In this document: positions 1-8,439 of the stretch, one piece after another
Position numbering within the stretch: the stretch's first letter is position 1
Layout of the letters: the number at the start of each line of letters is the position of its first letter
From: Ophiobolus disseminans
Taxonomy: Eukaryota; Ascomycota; Dothideomycetes; Pleosporales; Phaeosphaeriaceae
Length of the DNA: 64,000 nt
Reading direction: 5' to 3'
Assembly (NCBI GenBank): GCA_010093685.1
Contig: MU006229.1
Span: forward strand, 62,001-126,000
Position numbers and translations under genes: made by a program
The notes under the pieces: generated by a model
What the model was told of the DNA's origin: nothing
Seen by the model: the letters and a program-made list of their open reading frames with translations, nothing else
The model's database searches: none

Positions 1-448
1 GAGTGGCGGCGGGACGGGGGATGCGGAGGAGGATGTCGTCGGGGAGGTGTTTAATGAGGGAAGGTATCCGGGTTTATGGGCATGGTTCCACGCTTTCGAA
101 ACCTACATCTCCACGCTACCAGATCCGCAAACCACAGTCCCTTCATCATCAACTACTTGGATCGAAACACTACGCCAAACACCACTCTTAGCGGACGAGC
201 AGCTCCTAGTACCCACGGCGGTGGAGCAGCATCCGAGTTTGGATAAGCAGAGGGGGCTGGTAAAAGGGGTTAGTGTGAGTGTTGCGCCGGATGATACGGG
301 CAGGGATAATCCGACGGTTGGAACGCTGGTGAAGATTGGTGTGGAGGAGGTGATTATTCAGCCGAGTGAGAAGGCGGAGTTGGATGTTAGGGTGCATTTT
401 CCGCGGTTGGGGTTTGTGGTTAAGGTTGTTGAGGGGGCGAAATTGTAG
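1..448 (+). CDS. 3' end of a GST-like protein (DUF7962-type), 5' truncated by the window edge
   Basis: The frame is open from base 2 to the stop at 446-448, giving about 148 C-terminal residues; the start lies outside the window. The segment GRYPGLWAWFHAFETYI looks like the last helices of a glutathione S-transferase C-terminal fold. A beta-rich tail follows, with VSVAPDDTGRDNPTVG and VRVHFPRLGFVV, which I associate with the extra C-terminal domain (DUF7962) of fungal GST-like proteins. Catalytic residues would lie in the missing N-terminal half, so activity cannot be judged. It converges with RLP24, about 250 bp apart. The family assignment is from memory of the motif and is moderate. Confidence 0.55.
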   Translation, partial: SGGGTGDAEEDVVGEVFNEGRYPGLWAWFHAFETYISTLPDPQTTVPSSSTTWIETLRQTPLLADEQLLVPTAVEQHPSLDKQRGLVKGVSVSVAPDDTGRDNPTVGTLVKIGVEEVIIQPSEKAELDVRVHFPRLGFVVKVVEGAKL

Positions 449-696
449 GGGGTGGATTGAATGCATGAGAACTTTGCGACTGATCTCGGACTGTAGAAGT
501 CTCGAGCTGTCAGTAATGAAATAATCAATGGAACTTCAGAGCCTGCTCCTTTTGCAGTGTAAATTGTGTGATCGATTCATGCTTTTCGTGGTATCAAATC
601 GTGACTCGAATCTGCCATATGTCATGACGCCAAACTCCGTAATGCCGTCTCTCAGCTCCCGAATGCGTGAAACATACACTCGAAATACAGTCCAGT

Positions 697-1372
697 CTAC
701 TCGTCGACATCCATCGCCTCAACGCCACCGCCAACCTTCATCTTCAGCTTCCTCTTGCTCTTCATCTTCGGCAGCGTCTCCTCCAGATCGCTGTCCAGCT
801 CGCTTTCGTCCATCTCAATCTCCTTCCTCCTCTTCTCGACCTTCTCCCTGACCTTCTCTACGTCCACCATCTCCTCGGTCTCAGCCTCGGCCTCCTTCGC
901 AAAGCGCTCGCTCGGCGGCAGCAGGTGCTGGTTCTCCTCGACGAGCTTGCGGTCGTCCTCGCGCTGGCGCTGCTTGTTGCCCCGCATGCGCGTCTTGTAG
1001 AATGCGCGCTCGCGCCTCTGGCGGATCTCTGTGACGCGCGTCATGGCCTTGAGGGTGGTCTGGACGAGGTCGCGGTTGTAGCGCACGGGGATGTTGCGGC
1101 GCTGTGCGAAGGTGAGGGTGCTGTCGACCGTCATTTCCTTGCCGTGCGCGTGGCGGTAGGCCTTGGTCCAGGCGAGCTTTCGCGGGTTGCGCTTCATCTT
1201 GAAGTTCTTGTGGCATTTGGACTTGCAGAAGCGGAATGCTTTGGCGTCATTCCGCACGAATGTGATGCCCTTTGAACTGGTGTAGGTGTTAGTATAGAAA
1301 ACGGTGGACTTGTTGAGGGACAGCGCACGGATACACGGGCGAGCTACAGAAGTAGCAGGTTTCAATCCTCAT
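697..1372 (-). CDS. RLP24: Ribosome biogenesis protein Rlp24
   Basis: Spliced model complement(697..1276, 1329..1372), 207 aa. The 15-residue first exon MRIETCYFCSSPVYP joins in phase 2 to SKGITFVRNDAKAFRFC across a 52-bp intron (GTGCGC..CCAG), restoring the canonical L24e-type zinc ribbon with Cys pairs CYFC and CKSKC. KNFKMKRNPRKLAWTKAYR follows, then a charged helical region and a C terminus rich in Lys, Asp and Glu. Rlp24 holds the place of ribosomal protein eL24 on nucleolar pre-60S particles and recruits the AAA ATPase Drg1/Afg2 for its exchange in the cytoplasm (known for the family). It is head-to-head with PAM18, with about 270 bp between start codons. Starting at the longer single-exon frame would lose the first zinc-binding pair, so the spliced start is preferred. 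Confidence 0.95.
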
Positions 1373-1639
1373 GGTTACGGTGAGTGCGGCTTGTGGCTGT
1401 CGTGATCGTGGTCGTGAGGTGGAGGTGGAAAGTTCCCGCCGGTAGAAAAAAGTTAGTGGACCCTGTCTTGGCATCGCCGCCATCTCCGCATCGTGCCTTT
1501 TCACTTCTTCCGAGGCGACGACATCATCGGTCCACCACGCTCGAGCTACCACATACCTATACCCGTCCCACCATCCCAGCCGTCGAAAGATCCCCCGTAT
1601 CTGACCACACAACAACGAGCGCCGCAAGAGCAAAAGAAG

Positions 1640-2102
1640 ATGTCGGCTTGGGTTTGGGTAGCTGGTATTGGCGCAACGGCCTTCTTCGTACGATTCCCCA
1701 GCTCTGCACATCCAGATGCTATACTCGAAGAGTCTAAGAAGTAAATGAGATATGCTAACAATTACTCACCAGGGCCGCGCAGCACTCGTCGCATTACGAA
1801 GATCAGGCGGTGGCGCCGGCGCCCTAGGACGAGGATTCTACAAAGGCGGCTTCGAGCCAAAAATGACACGGAGAGAAGCGGCCCTGATACTAGAAATGCC
1901 GTACGTCGCGCCTCACCCTCCCACATCCACCCCACCCACGCATACAACTAACCTCCCCAGCGAACGCGGCATTACCAAAGAACTCCTACGCAAGAAGCAC
2001 CGATCCCTCATGCTCATGAACCACCCCGATCGCGGCGGCTCCCCATACCTGGCGACAAAAGTCAACGAGGCGAAGGAGATGCTGGAGAAGGAGATAAAAT
2101 AG
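1640..2102 (+). CDS. PAM18: Mitochondrial import inner membrane translocase subunit Pam18/Tim14 (J protein)
   Basis: Spliced model join(1640..1687, 1773..1900, 1961..2102), 105 aa. Exon 1 encodes MSAWVWVAGIGATAFF. Together with GRAALVAL of exon 2 it forms the single N-terminal membrane helix. Next come YKGGFEPKMTRREAALIL and a short J domain with the HPD tripeptide in MNHPDRGGSPYLATK. Both introns (85 and 60 bp) have GTACG donors and CAG acceptors and rejoin in frame. Pam18 stimulates mtHsp70 at the TIM23 channel as part of the PAM motor; the J domain faces the matrix. The size fits fungal Tim14, which lacks the long IMS extension of yeast. It is divergent from RLP24 with a shared promoter region. 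Confidence 0.95.
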
Positions 2103-2274
2103 CTTAGGATTGGGTGTATGAAGATTTGTATACTATTATGATGTTGGTTTGCTGCATGAGCATGGCGTTGGTATGATATCACGAGGTGGGTGCATTTATA
2201 GTGGATTGCTGGGTAGTTGAGTTTGAATCTCCCTTCTATGAACATGATTTCCTAATCTACTCGATGCGGACGGC

Positions 2275-2693
2275 TTAGGGCTTTTTCCTAGATTTGGGTT
2301 TGGCCTTGACCCTGCCCTTCTTCCCATCCTTCTTCACCTCTTCCTTTGCATCCTTTTTCACACCCTTCTCGGCCTTCTTCCCCTTCCCACCCCCTTCATC
2401 CTCGCTCCCCTCATCATCCGGCCGATACTCCCTATCGCTCGGTTCATCGTAATCACCAGAGCTTCCACCGCTACTATAATAGACCCTCTTCTTCCCTTTA
2501 ACTTGCTCGTCGTTCGAGCTCTGAGGAACCGAAGAGGATTCTGCATCTTCGTTTCGCACCGAAGGATGCTTAGGCTTCGATCTTTTGGTCTTCTCGTTTA
2601 CCTTGGCTTGCCCTTACCCTTCTTGTCCTGAGATGGGTGGTTTGGTGTGGGCTGATCGCTGTTGTCGCTGTCGTTTGGTGAAGTTCCGGACAT
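2275..2693 (-). CDS. Hypothetical Ser/Lys/Asp-rich protein, frame break or unresolved splicing
   Basis: I recognise no family. The ATG at 2691-2693 opens a frame (MSGTSPNDSDNSDQPTPNH...) that stops at 2598. A second frame, open from about 2610 down to 2275, encodes a low-complexity chain with VYYSSGGSSGDYDEPSDREY, then acidic runs and a Lys-rich C-terminal tail of nuclear-localisation type. The two have matching composition and meet near 2600, where the sequence reads GGTAAGGGCAAGCCAAGGTA. Either a 1-bp frameshift or an intron joins them; the possible GT..AG pairs give only a 20-bp intron or cost part of the acidic region. The protein would be about 135 aa, disordered and probably nuclear (inference). 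Confidence 0.4.
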
Positions 2694-3196
2694 GATGGTG
2701 AGGGCTTGGATGTGGTGTTAGGTAATGGTCTGGCTGGCGAATCTGGCATGTTTATATTTCTGATCTGCTTGCTGGGCATTTGCTTGTGGCAAATATCATA
2801 TGAGCTGCGCACATCAAGTGACTATGTAGCAAATACAAACTTTGAGCGATTGGTACACAAATTTGGCATTCTGCCCCTTCTTTTCGTGTGACGTTGAGTT
2901 TGCATAGAGCAAAATGTGCTTACAGCACTCACCAACAGGCGCATTGTGAAGAGTAGTCCTGTCTACCTTCCAATAGATATTGAAGATAAATATTGCTTGC
3001 ATTTGACCTTGTCATGAGGGGTTATGCGCCCCTGATGTGATCAGACATGAAAGCTCCAGCCGCTACCAGTACCGGTAAGCTCGGACCCTTTCAAGGTTCG
3101 TTACGGTACTGGCGTTGAACGCGACCGAACTCTCTCAATCTACGATCGCCTCTTGCCATACTAAACCACCTAAACAACTTCTTGCGCATATCCAAG
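2694..3196. other. Intergenic, no gene seen
   Basis: About 500 bp between the Ser/Lys-rich gene and the first F-box-like locus. It is moderately AT-rich in the middle (2750-2900). No open frame with coding character and no RNA gene is recognised. It probably holds the two divergent promoters. Confidence 0.5.
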
Positions 3197-4145
3197 ATGA
3201 CACGCAAAGCTGCAAAGAAATCCAAGGCTGCCATGGAACGGAAAGCTGCCGTGGAACCCAAGTCCATCGCGAAACGCAATCCTGGGAAGAGATCGAAAGC
3301 TGTCATAGTACACAAAGCTGCCGCGAAAAACAATCCCGCCGCGAAACGCGATTCCAGAAAAAAGGCCAAAGCCGTGAAAGGCAAGCCCACAAAACCCACA
3401 ACACCTCCGCTCACTAGCGCGTTCGTCCGAGGTTGGCGCTCGCTCCCCACGGAGCTCCAAATCAATATCTTGCACAACATCGTCCCCTTCAAGGAAGTTC
3501 TCGACCTCACCCTTCTTAGCGATTCTGTCAGGCAGAAAGAGGAATGCTATGCCCGGGAAGCACACCATACCTGTTCATGTTGGCTGTGGGATTTTTTTTG
3601 ACATTCCCGAATTCTCTGCCCTAGCCCTTGACTCTCTGTTCTTGAACAACACTTTCTATCTAGACGGACCTTCCGAAGTATCAGGACGGAAGGCACAGAT
3701 GACGTCCGACCTCCCAAGCACCGAAATGCGCGATAGAGTCCAGCACCTCGCATTCCTCACCTCCGCAGATGACTTTGGCTGGAATTGTTTCAGATCTTTT
3801 GCAAATGGCGACATGGGATTCAACAACCTACGCACTCTAGTCTTGGGTCTCGATGGGGGACATAGCCACCCGCCGTCCATGGTTTTGTTCTATGAAGAGC
3901 TGGAGAAGCACGGCCTTGTCGTGGTGCTCAACGCGAAGACCGTGACCGTGAGCTATTCGAACTGGCATCTCAGGTGCTGGGATGTCTTTGATCTGGATGA
4001 GCTGAAAGAGAGGGTGAGCGCGCATGTGACTGGTTTTGAGGAGTTGAAGGACTTGATGAACCCGCACGTGGTTACCCGCGAGTCGTTGCGCTCGTCGGCT
4101 CCTATCGACGTCGAGTACAACCCACTTCGTAGGTTTGGCCTATGA
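3197..4145 (+). pseudogene. F-box-like paralog F1, broken by a +1 frameshift in a T8 run
   Basis: The frame from the ATG at 3197 gives a Lys/Ala-rich N terminus with imperfect repeats of the type KAAxxxK (about residues 4-65), then the F-box-like motif FVRGWRSLPTELQINILHNI (about residues 75-95). It ends at a TGA right after a run of eight T (3590-3597). The +1 frame carries on without a gap as DIPEFSALALDSLFLNNTF and runs to the stop at 4145. The tandem paralog F2 aligns across the join (F2: WCLLEHAEFHELATMALFKNN), so removing one T restores a single frame of about 315 residues. No intron fits. It is either a recent pseudogene or a homopolymer error. The family is probably an SCF substrate adaptor by motif, but ligands are unknown. 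Confidence 0.7.
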
Positions 4146-4371
4146 GTGGCTCCCAGTACTTTCCAACTCCGGCGTTTCGATTCTATCGGCACGCGCCCTT
4201 TCTCGTGAATAGCAATGCTGAACGTATGATGTCATCCCACCAGATCAAGTATCCCACATTAGACTCTCACCCGCCTCAACAAATCCTCACAAATCCTCAC
4301 AACCTAAATGCTATATTTTAGCTCACTTAACCCCACACAACTCATAGACAATCGCCTAAACTCAACTCCCC

Positions 4372-5028
4372 ATGTCAACCGACTCACCTCTGCCCACCCG
4401 CGCTTTCGCAGATCGCTGGCGTGCGCTGCCCAACGAGCTCAAGTTCGAAGTCATCTCTCACCTTGTCCCCAACAATCAAGATCTCGACATCGACATCCTG
4501 ACCGAGACTGCACGTCAACAGAAGAAATGCCTCGAAACCGATTCTACCGACGTCCCGCTACTGTGGTGCCTCCTCGAACATGCCGAATTCCACGAACTGG
4601 CGACGATGGCTCTCTTCAAGAATAACAAATTCGTCATCGATGCTGTCGAAGTTGATTGCCGGGAATACGAATTGGAATATCCAGCCGCCTCGATGGTCAA
4701 GCACATCACACGCCTGCAGCTGATGGTGGGCGTCGATTTCCGGGACTGGAACTGGATGGCCCGTTGTATGGAGGGATTGCACGCCTTCGAAAACGTCTGC
4801 GAATTAGATCTCGTCGTGGTTGGTTCGTGTCCCTGCCGCAAATGTCAATATGACTTCGACGAAGCTGTTGCGAACGAGCGTGTTGTGGTGGACGTCAAAC
4901 AACTGCGAGTACGGTATCAGGCTCCTGAAATTGAGGAGCTAGATCCCGAGCGGATTACGGCGTTGATGGCATTGGTGATGGAGCAGGTGATGACACTCGA
5001 AGACGCAGAAGCCCGGGGCTTACTGTGA
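4372..5028 (+). CDS. F-box-like protein F2 (intact)
   Basis: Single-exon frame of 218 aa starting MSTDSPLPTRAFADRW. The F-box-like motif is WRALPNELKFEVISHLV (about residues 17-33). It is followed by ILTETARQQKKC and ALFKNNKFVI, the block that ends the N-terminal half in this family. The C-terminal half carries the conserved pattern of a hydrophobic strand, then FENVCELDLVVVG, as in its paralogs. It is a tandem direct duplicate of F1 (about 230 bp apart) but lacks F1's Lys-rich N-terminal extension. F-box proteins generally link substrates to SKP1-CUL1 E3 ligases; whether this short motif binds SKP1 cannot be told from sequence alone. Confidence 0.7.
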   Translation: MSTDSPLPTRAFADRWRALPNELKFEVISHLVPNNQDLDIDILTETARQQKKCLETDSTDVPLLWCLLEHAEFHELATMALFKNNKFVIDAVEVDCREYELEYPAASMVKHITRLQLMVGVDFRDWNWMARCMEGLHAFENVCELDLVVVGSCPCRKCQYDFDEAVANERVVVDVKQLRVRYQAPEIEELDPERITALMALVMEQVMTLEDAEARGLL

Positions 5029-5350
5029 GACTGAAGGGAGAAATAAAGCTGTGGCGGAAACTCGCAACGCCTAAGACAAGTATGGGACGTGTGATCGGAG
5101 CGATGCGCACGTTTAAAATTCTACAAAATTATGTAGAGCAGACATCCATATTTTTGGCCTGGTAAACGTCTCTACTCTGTTGCAACATGCGAGTTTTGTT
5201 TTTCTGCACTCAGCATCTAGGCAGTTAGTGGGATGACATTGGACGGTGAAGAGGGTATGAAGTAAGTTGTTCTCGCACTAACGGGTGGCGGTTGCGCACG
5301 TTACCGGTGTTACATGACCTTGCTACTGTAAGCAAGGGAGCTCTTTCACG
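5029..5350. other. Intergenic between F2 and F3, nothing recognised
   Basis: About 320 bp without a credible frame or RNA gene. It likely contains the F2 3' end and the decayed promoter of F3. Confidence 0.4.
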
Positions 5351-6469
5351 ATGTCAACCACGTACATCAACTCTTTCCTATCAGCAAGCTTCCCCAGCAG
5401 GTGCTTCGCAGAACCTCGACATCCGAACACCACGTTTAAACGCCCGACTAACTACAAGCGCGCGGATCGAATGTATGCAATCATGGCTCATGATACGCGC
5501 ACCATTATGGCTCAAGTATCCGCGGCCATGCTGAAGCAACACCGAACTGAGCAGCCTCCCACTTCCGCGGTGCGTCAAGCAAGTGGGAGAAAAGTCGGCC
5601 ACTCACACGGCTCTATTCCTCAAGTTCTTGACCCACCACTTCCCTCGAAGCCTTCCCCGATTGGGCGATCTTACCTGCAGAACTGAAAGAACTGAAGCTG
5701 CAAGTCCTCGGATACTATCTTGCAGATCAACTCGCGATTGACGACTACGAGCACGTCACACGCGTGACGAACACTATTGTTGCTTTTGCTGACAAGAGCA
5801 CATCTGGTTCAATTGAGCTTGTCCTTGAGGCGTGTAAGTACCATAATAGCAGGAACACTTTTCACAAAGCGCTGATATTGATATATTGTAAAGACTACAA
5901 AAGCAGCACCTTCAAGTTACACAACAGCGGCGTCCCATCCCTGTCCTATCCCTCACCGCGCTTTGCGCCCTGGGTACGCCATGTTGAGATCGAGGTTCGC
6001 ATATACGTCGTGGGAATATTGCGTGGAAAGAAGCAAACGACCTGACGTGGTTGATACATCCCAGATTCGACATAGAAATGACAGATTCCCCGCACACTTC
6101 TCGGCCCAACTCGCATCGCGCCAGCAGTGGCAGAAGCAGCTGAAGAACCTACGTACACTGCATATCAACGTTAGGCTCTTCTCGACGCTTGCGGTTACCA
6201 ATCCAACGCCGGAGGGCCGAGTACATCGGCGTTTCACGGGCCACGTTAGGACAGCGGTCTATCGCTTGGGGGGTTATAAGGTTAATGTCAAGGCGAAGGA
6301 AGTATATGTATCGGTTGTTTCCGAGGGCTGTCGTAAACGTGAGACGGACCATAATTGTGTGGATCGCGGGACGCGCACGAGCAAGGCGCCGACGTGTGAG
6401 TGCGAACAGAAGCTGCGGGCGGCGTTTGAGGCAATGTTGGCTCCAGAGTGTGACTGCGGCGTAGTCTGA
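5351..6469 (+). pseudogene. F-box-like paralog F3, multiply frameshifted
   Basis: Family blocks occur in order but in different frames. An N-terminal segment begins at 5351. The F-box-like motif WAILPAELKELKLQVLGYY follows near 5665-5720, and SYPSPRFAPWVRHVEIEV near 5935-6000. Then NIAWKEANDLTWLIHP sits in another frame (about 6015-6060), and WQKQLKNLRTLHINVRL with a CECEQKLRAAFEAML tail in a third frame, ending at 6469. The intact neighbour F4 has the same blocks collinear in one spliced frame (NIWFEPGAQWQWLFKP, NWQTHFPNLTTFELDL, CECEGRIRDALGRVL). At least two frame changes are therefore real lesions. A GT..AG pair might join the N-terminal segment to the F-box-like block, but nothing rescues the later shifts. 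F3 and F4 converge, with 3' ends about 100 bp apart. Confidence 0.7.
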
Positions 6470-6569
6470 TCAGGGAAAATAATAAACACTTCTAGATGAA
6501 GACCGGGCTGATGAACCAAGCTGAGAACTCCTCGCTTCGGTGTGATCCGCGCTCTTACTATGCTCTACG

Positions 6570-7518
6570 CTACTTCCACAACACCCGCCCCAAAGCATCT
6601 CTGATCCTCCCCTCACACTCGCAAGCCGGCGCTCGCCAATTCTTCAGCTTTTCGACAGCAACAGGGCGAACCCTCCCCGTCGCCAGCGGCCGCCCATTTT
6701 TCCGACACCCAACACAACACACCTTTACGAGCAGGCGGTTGGTTTGCAAAGGTGCGAAGCTTCCTTCGAAAGCTGCCATGAGATGTGGCAAAAATGGTTC
6801 GATGCAGATGAGTTTGTAACTGGAAGCTAGCGGGTTGCGCGTTGTTTCTTGCATTGTATTTGTCCCACTTCCTACCACGAGATCGAGTTCGAAGGTAGTT
6901 AGGTTGGGGAAGTGAGTCTGCCAGTTCGATCGATGCTTTGACTGTGTGGTTTCGGGTCCAGGAGAAAGCAAGACACGTGATTGCCGAGTGCGTCCCTCAA
7001 GATCCAATGGTGCCGATTCCAAGGTATACTCGGATGCAGCAGCAAGTCGTGCAAGATTCACAGGCTTGAATAGCCATTGCCACTGTGCGCCAGGCTCGAA
7101 CCATATGTTTCTGGAGTCGTTCATCATGTGCAGTTTCACGGGAAGCATCAAATGCTTGATCAAGTGTCCGAAGCGTGGGCTTGGGTATTGGAGAGACGAT
7201 TTGCCAGTGCCGTATGCGCTCGTTGCGTAGCGGAAGAAATGCGACATGATGAAGGTGTTGGACTCGTAGTCTAGCGAAGGGTTACTGAGCGCTGGAGAAA
7301 AGGTGACGTTCGCGATACGCACAACTTTGATATACGCGATTAGCAAATTCGTGATTTCCAACACGTATGAGAGGGGCTAGAGCATTTTCCACGGTGTCGT
7401 TGTGCGTGATCTCGTTTAATGGCTCTGGTTCCGTGAGAAGGTAGCTCAGGATCTGGAGCTGCAGTTCTGTCGGCAAGCGCGACCACAACTGGACGGGTGG
7501 CACAGTTTCTTCTGGCAT
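6570..7518 (-). CDS. F-box-like protein F4 (intact, one intron)
   Basis: Spliced model complement(6570..7270, 7323..7518), 298 aa, start at the ATG at 7516-7518 (MPEETVPPVQLW). The F-box-like motif is LWSRLPTELQLQILSYLL (about residues 10-27). A 52-bp intron (GTGCGT..CTAG) splits the block VYQS/YYESNTFIM; the phase-1 join recreates the family pattern. SLQYPSPRFGHLIKHL and NWQTHFPNLTTFELDLVV follow. The Cys-containing end is CCVGCRKNGRPL and CECEGRIRDALGRVL, where paired Cys suggest metal binding or disulfides (inference). It is convergent with its decayed sister F3 and stands upstream of the HET gene on the same strand. Confidence 0.75.
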
Positions 7519-8439
7519 GTTGTGTGAGCTATGCGTGATGTGTGAGCGTTCCTCTAACAAAGAGTGAGTCGACGGCTTTAGAACGCCCGAAGTAACTAGA
7601 GTCAGATGTCAGGCCGGCAGCGGCGAATAACGGTGCAGATAAGACGTCAGAATAGGTGTGCTCCGATGTCTTCCTACACGATTTCAATTGTTACAACAAG
7701 GTACCTTTTGGGGTAAGCAACTCAGGTGTACATTCCGTCTCGCTAGAAACTTTCCAGGGTCGAAGTGAACCATGGAACCTGCACTATTAGGTACCAGTAG
7801 AAGATGCAAACGTCATGAAAACCAAATCTCGAAAAGCCGTGCACTGCAGCAAACTTATCTCCAGATATCCAGCACGCCTTAGCGCCACTAGCATCCTTAA
7901 GTTTGTGGGAATTAGAACTGTCGTTCGTGTATCGTCAAAGCTGCACGGTCCGCAATCGTCATGAGCTTTTGTGTACTTCTGTCGCGTTCCTAGAAAGCAG
8001 GAAAGTATCTTAAATACCTAGATAGATATGAGTAAAAAGAACTAGTTCTGTGGAAGGCCGAATTACGAGCCCCAGGACGCTCGGTACACGCACGGTGAAG
8101 ACCCAAAGTACTTGAGAGAAGACATTAGTCTGGGGCACATGTCTGGCTTGCAATCCCATCGATTGGATGTCGAAAAGTACGAGGGAGTACGGGCTAAGTC
8201 TGAGAGAAATGGAGGCTCGTATGGTGCTCGTGTCGTTGCGTGGTCCGTTCTAAGGTAGTGGCTTCGAATTGTCAAATTTGAGCCTTGTACGAGCTGTGAT
8301 GAATTCGAATCGCCATCATGACCTCTGGAGTTTACTTGACGAACCCAAGTATGGCAATTAATAATTTCTCGATATTATGAATTCGTAGCCGACGCCATCC
8401 CACCAACCGATCGAACGATTATTATATCCCTCAGTCCCC
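7519..8439. other. Intergenic between F4 and the HET gene, no gene seen
   Basis: About 920 bp. Short frames only, none with family resemblance. It holds the F4 promoter and the 3' flank of the HET gene. No RNA gene or repeat recognised. Confidence 0.5.

Noticed and set aside
1289..1711. 140-codon minus-strand frame overlapping the RLP24 start
   Set aside because: Only its last part (the Rlp24 first exon) is real; the rest lies in the divergent promoter.
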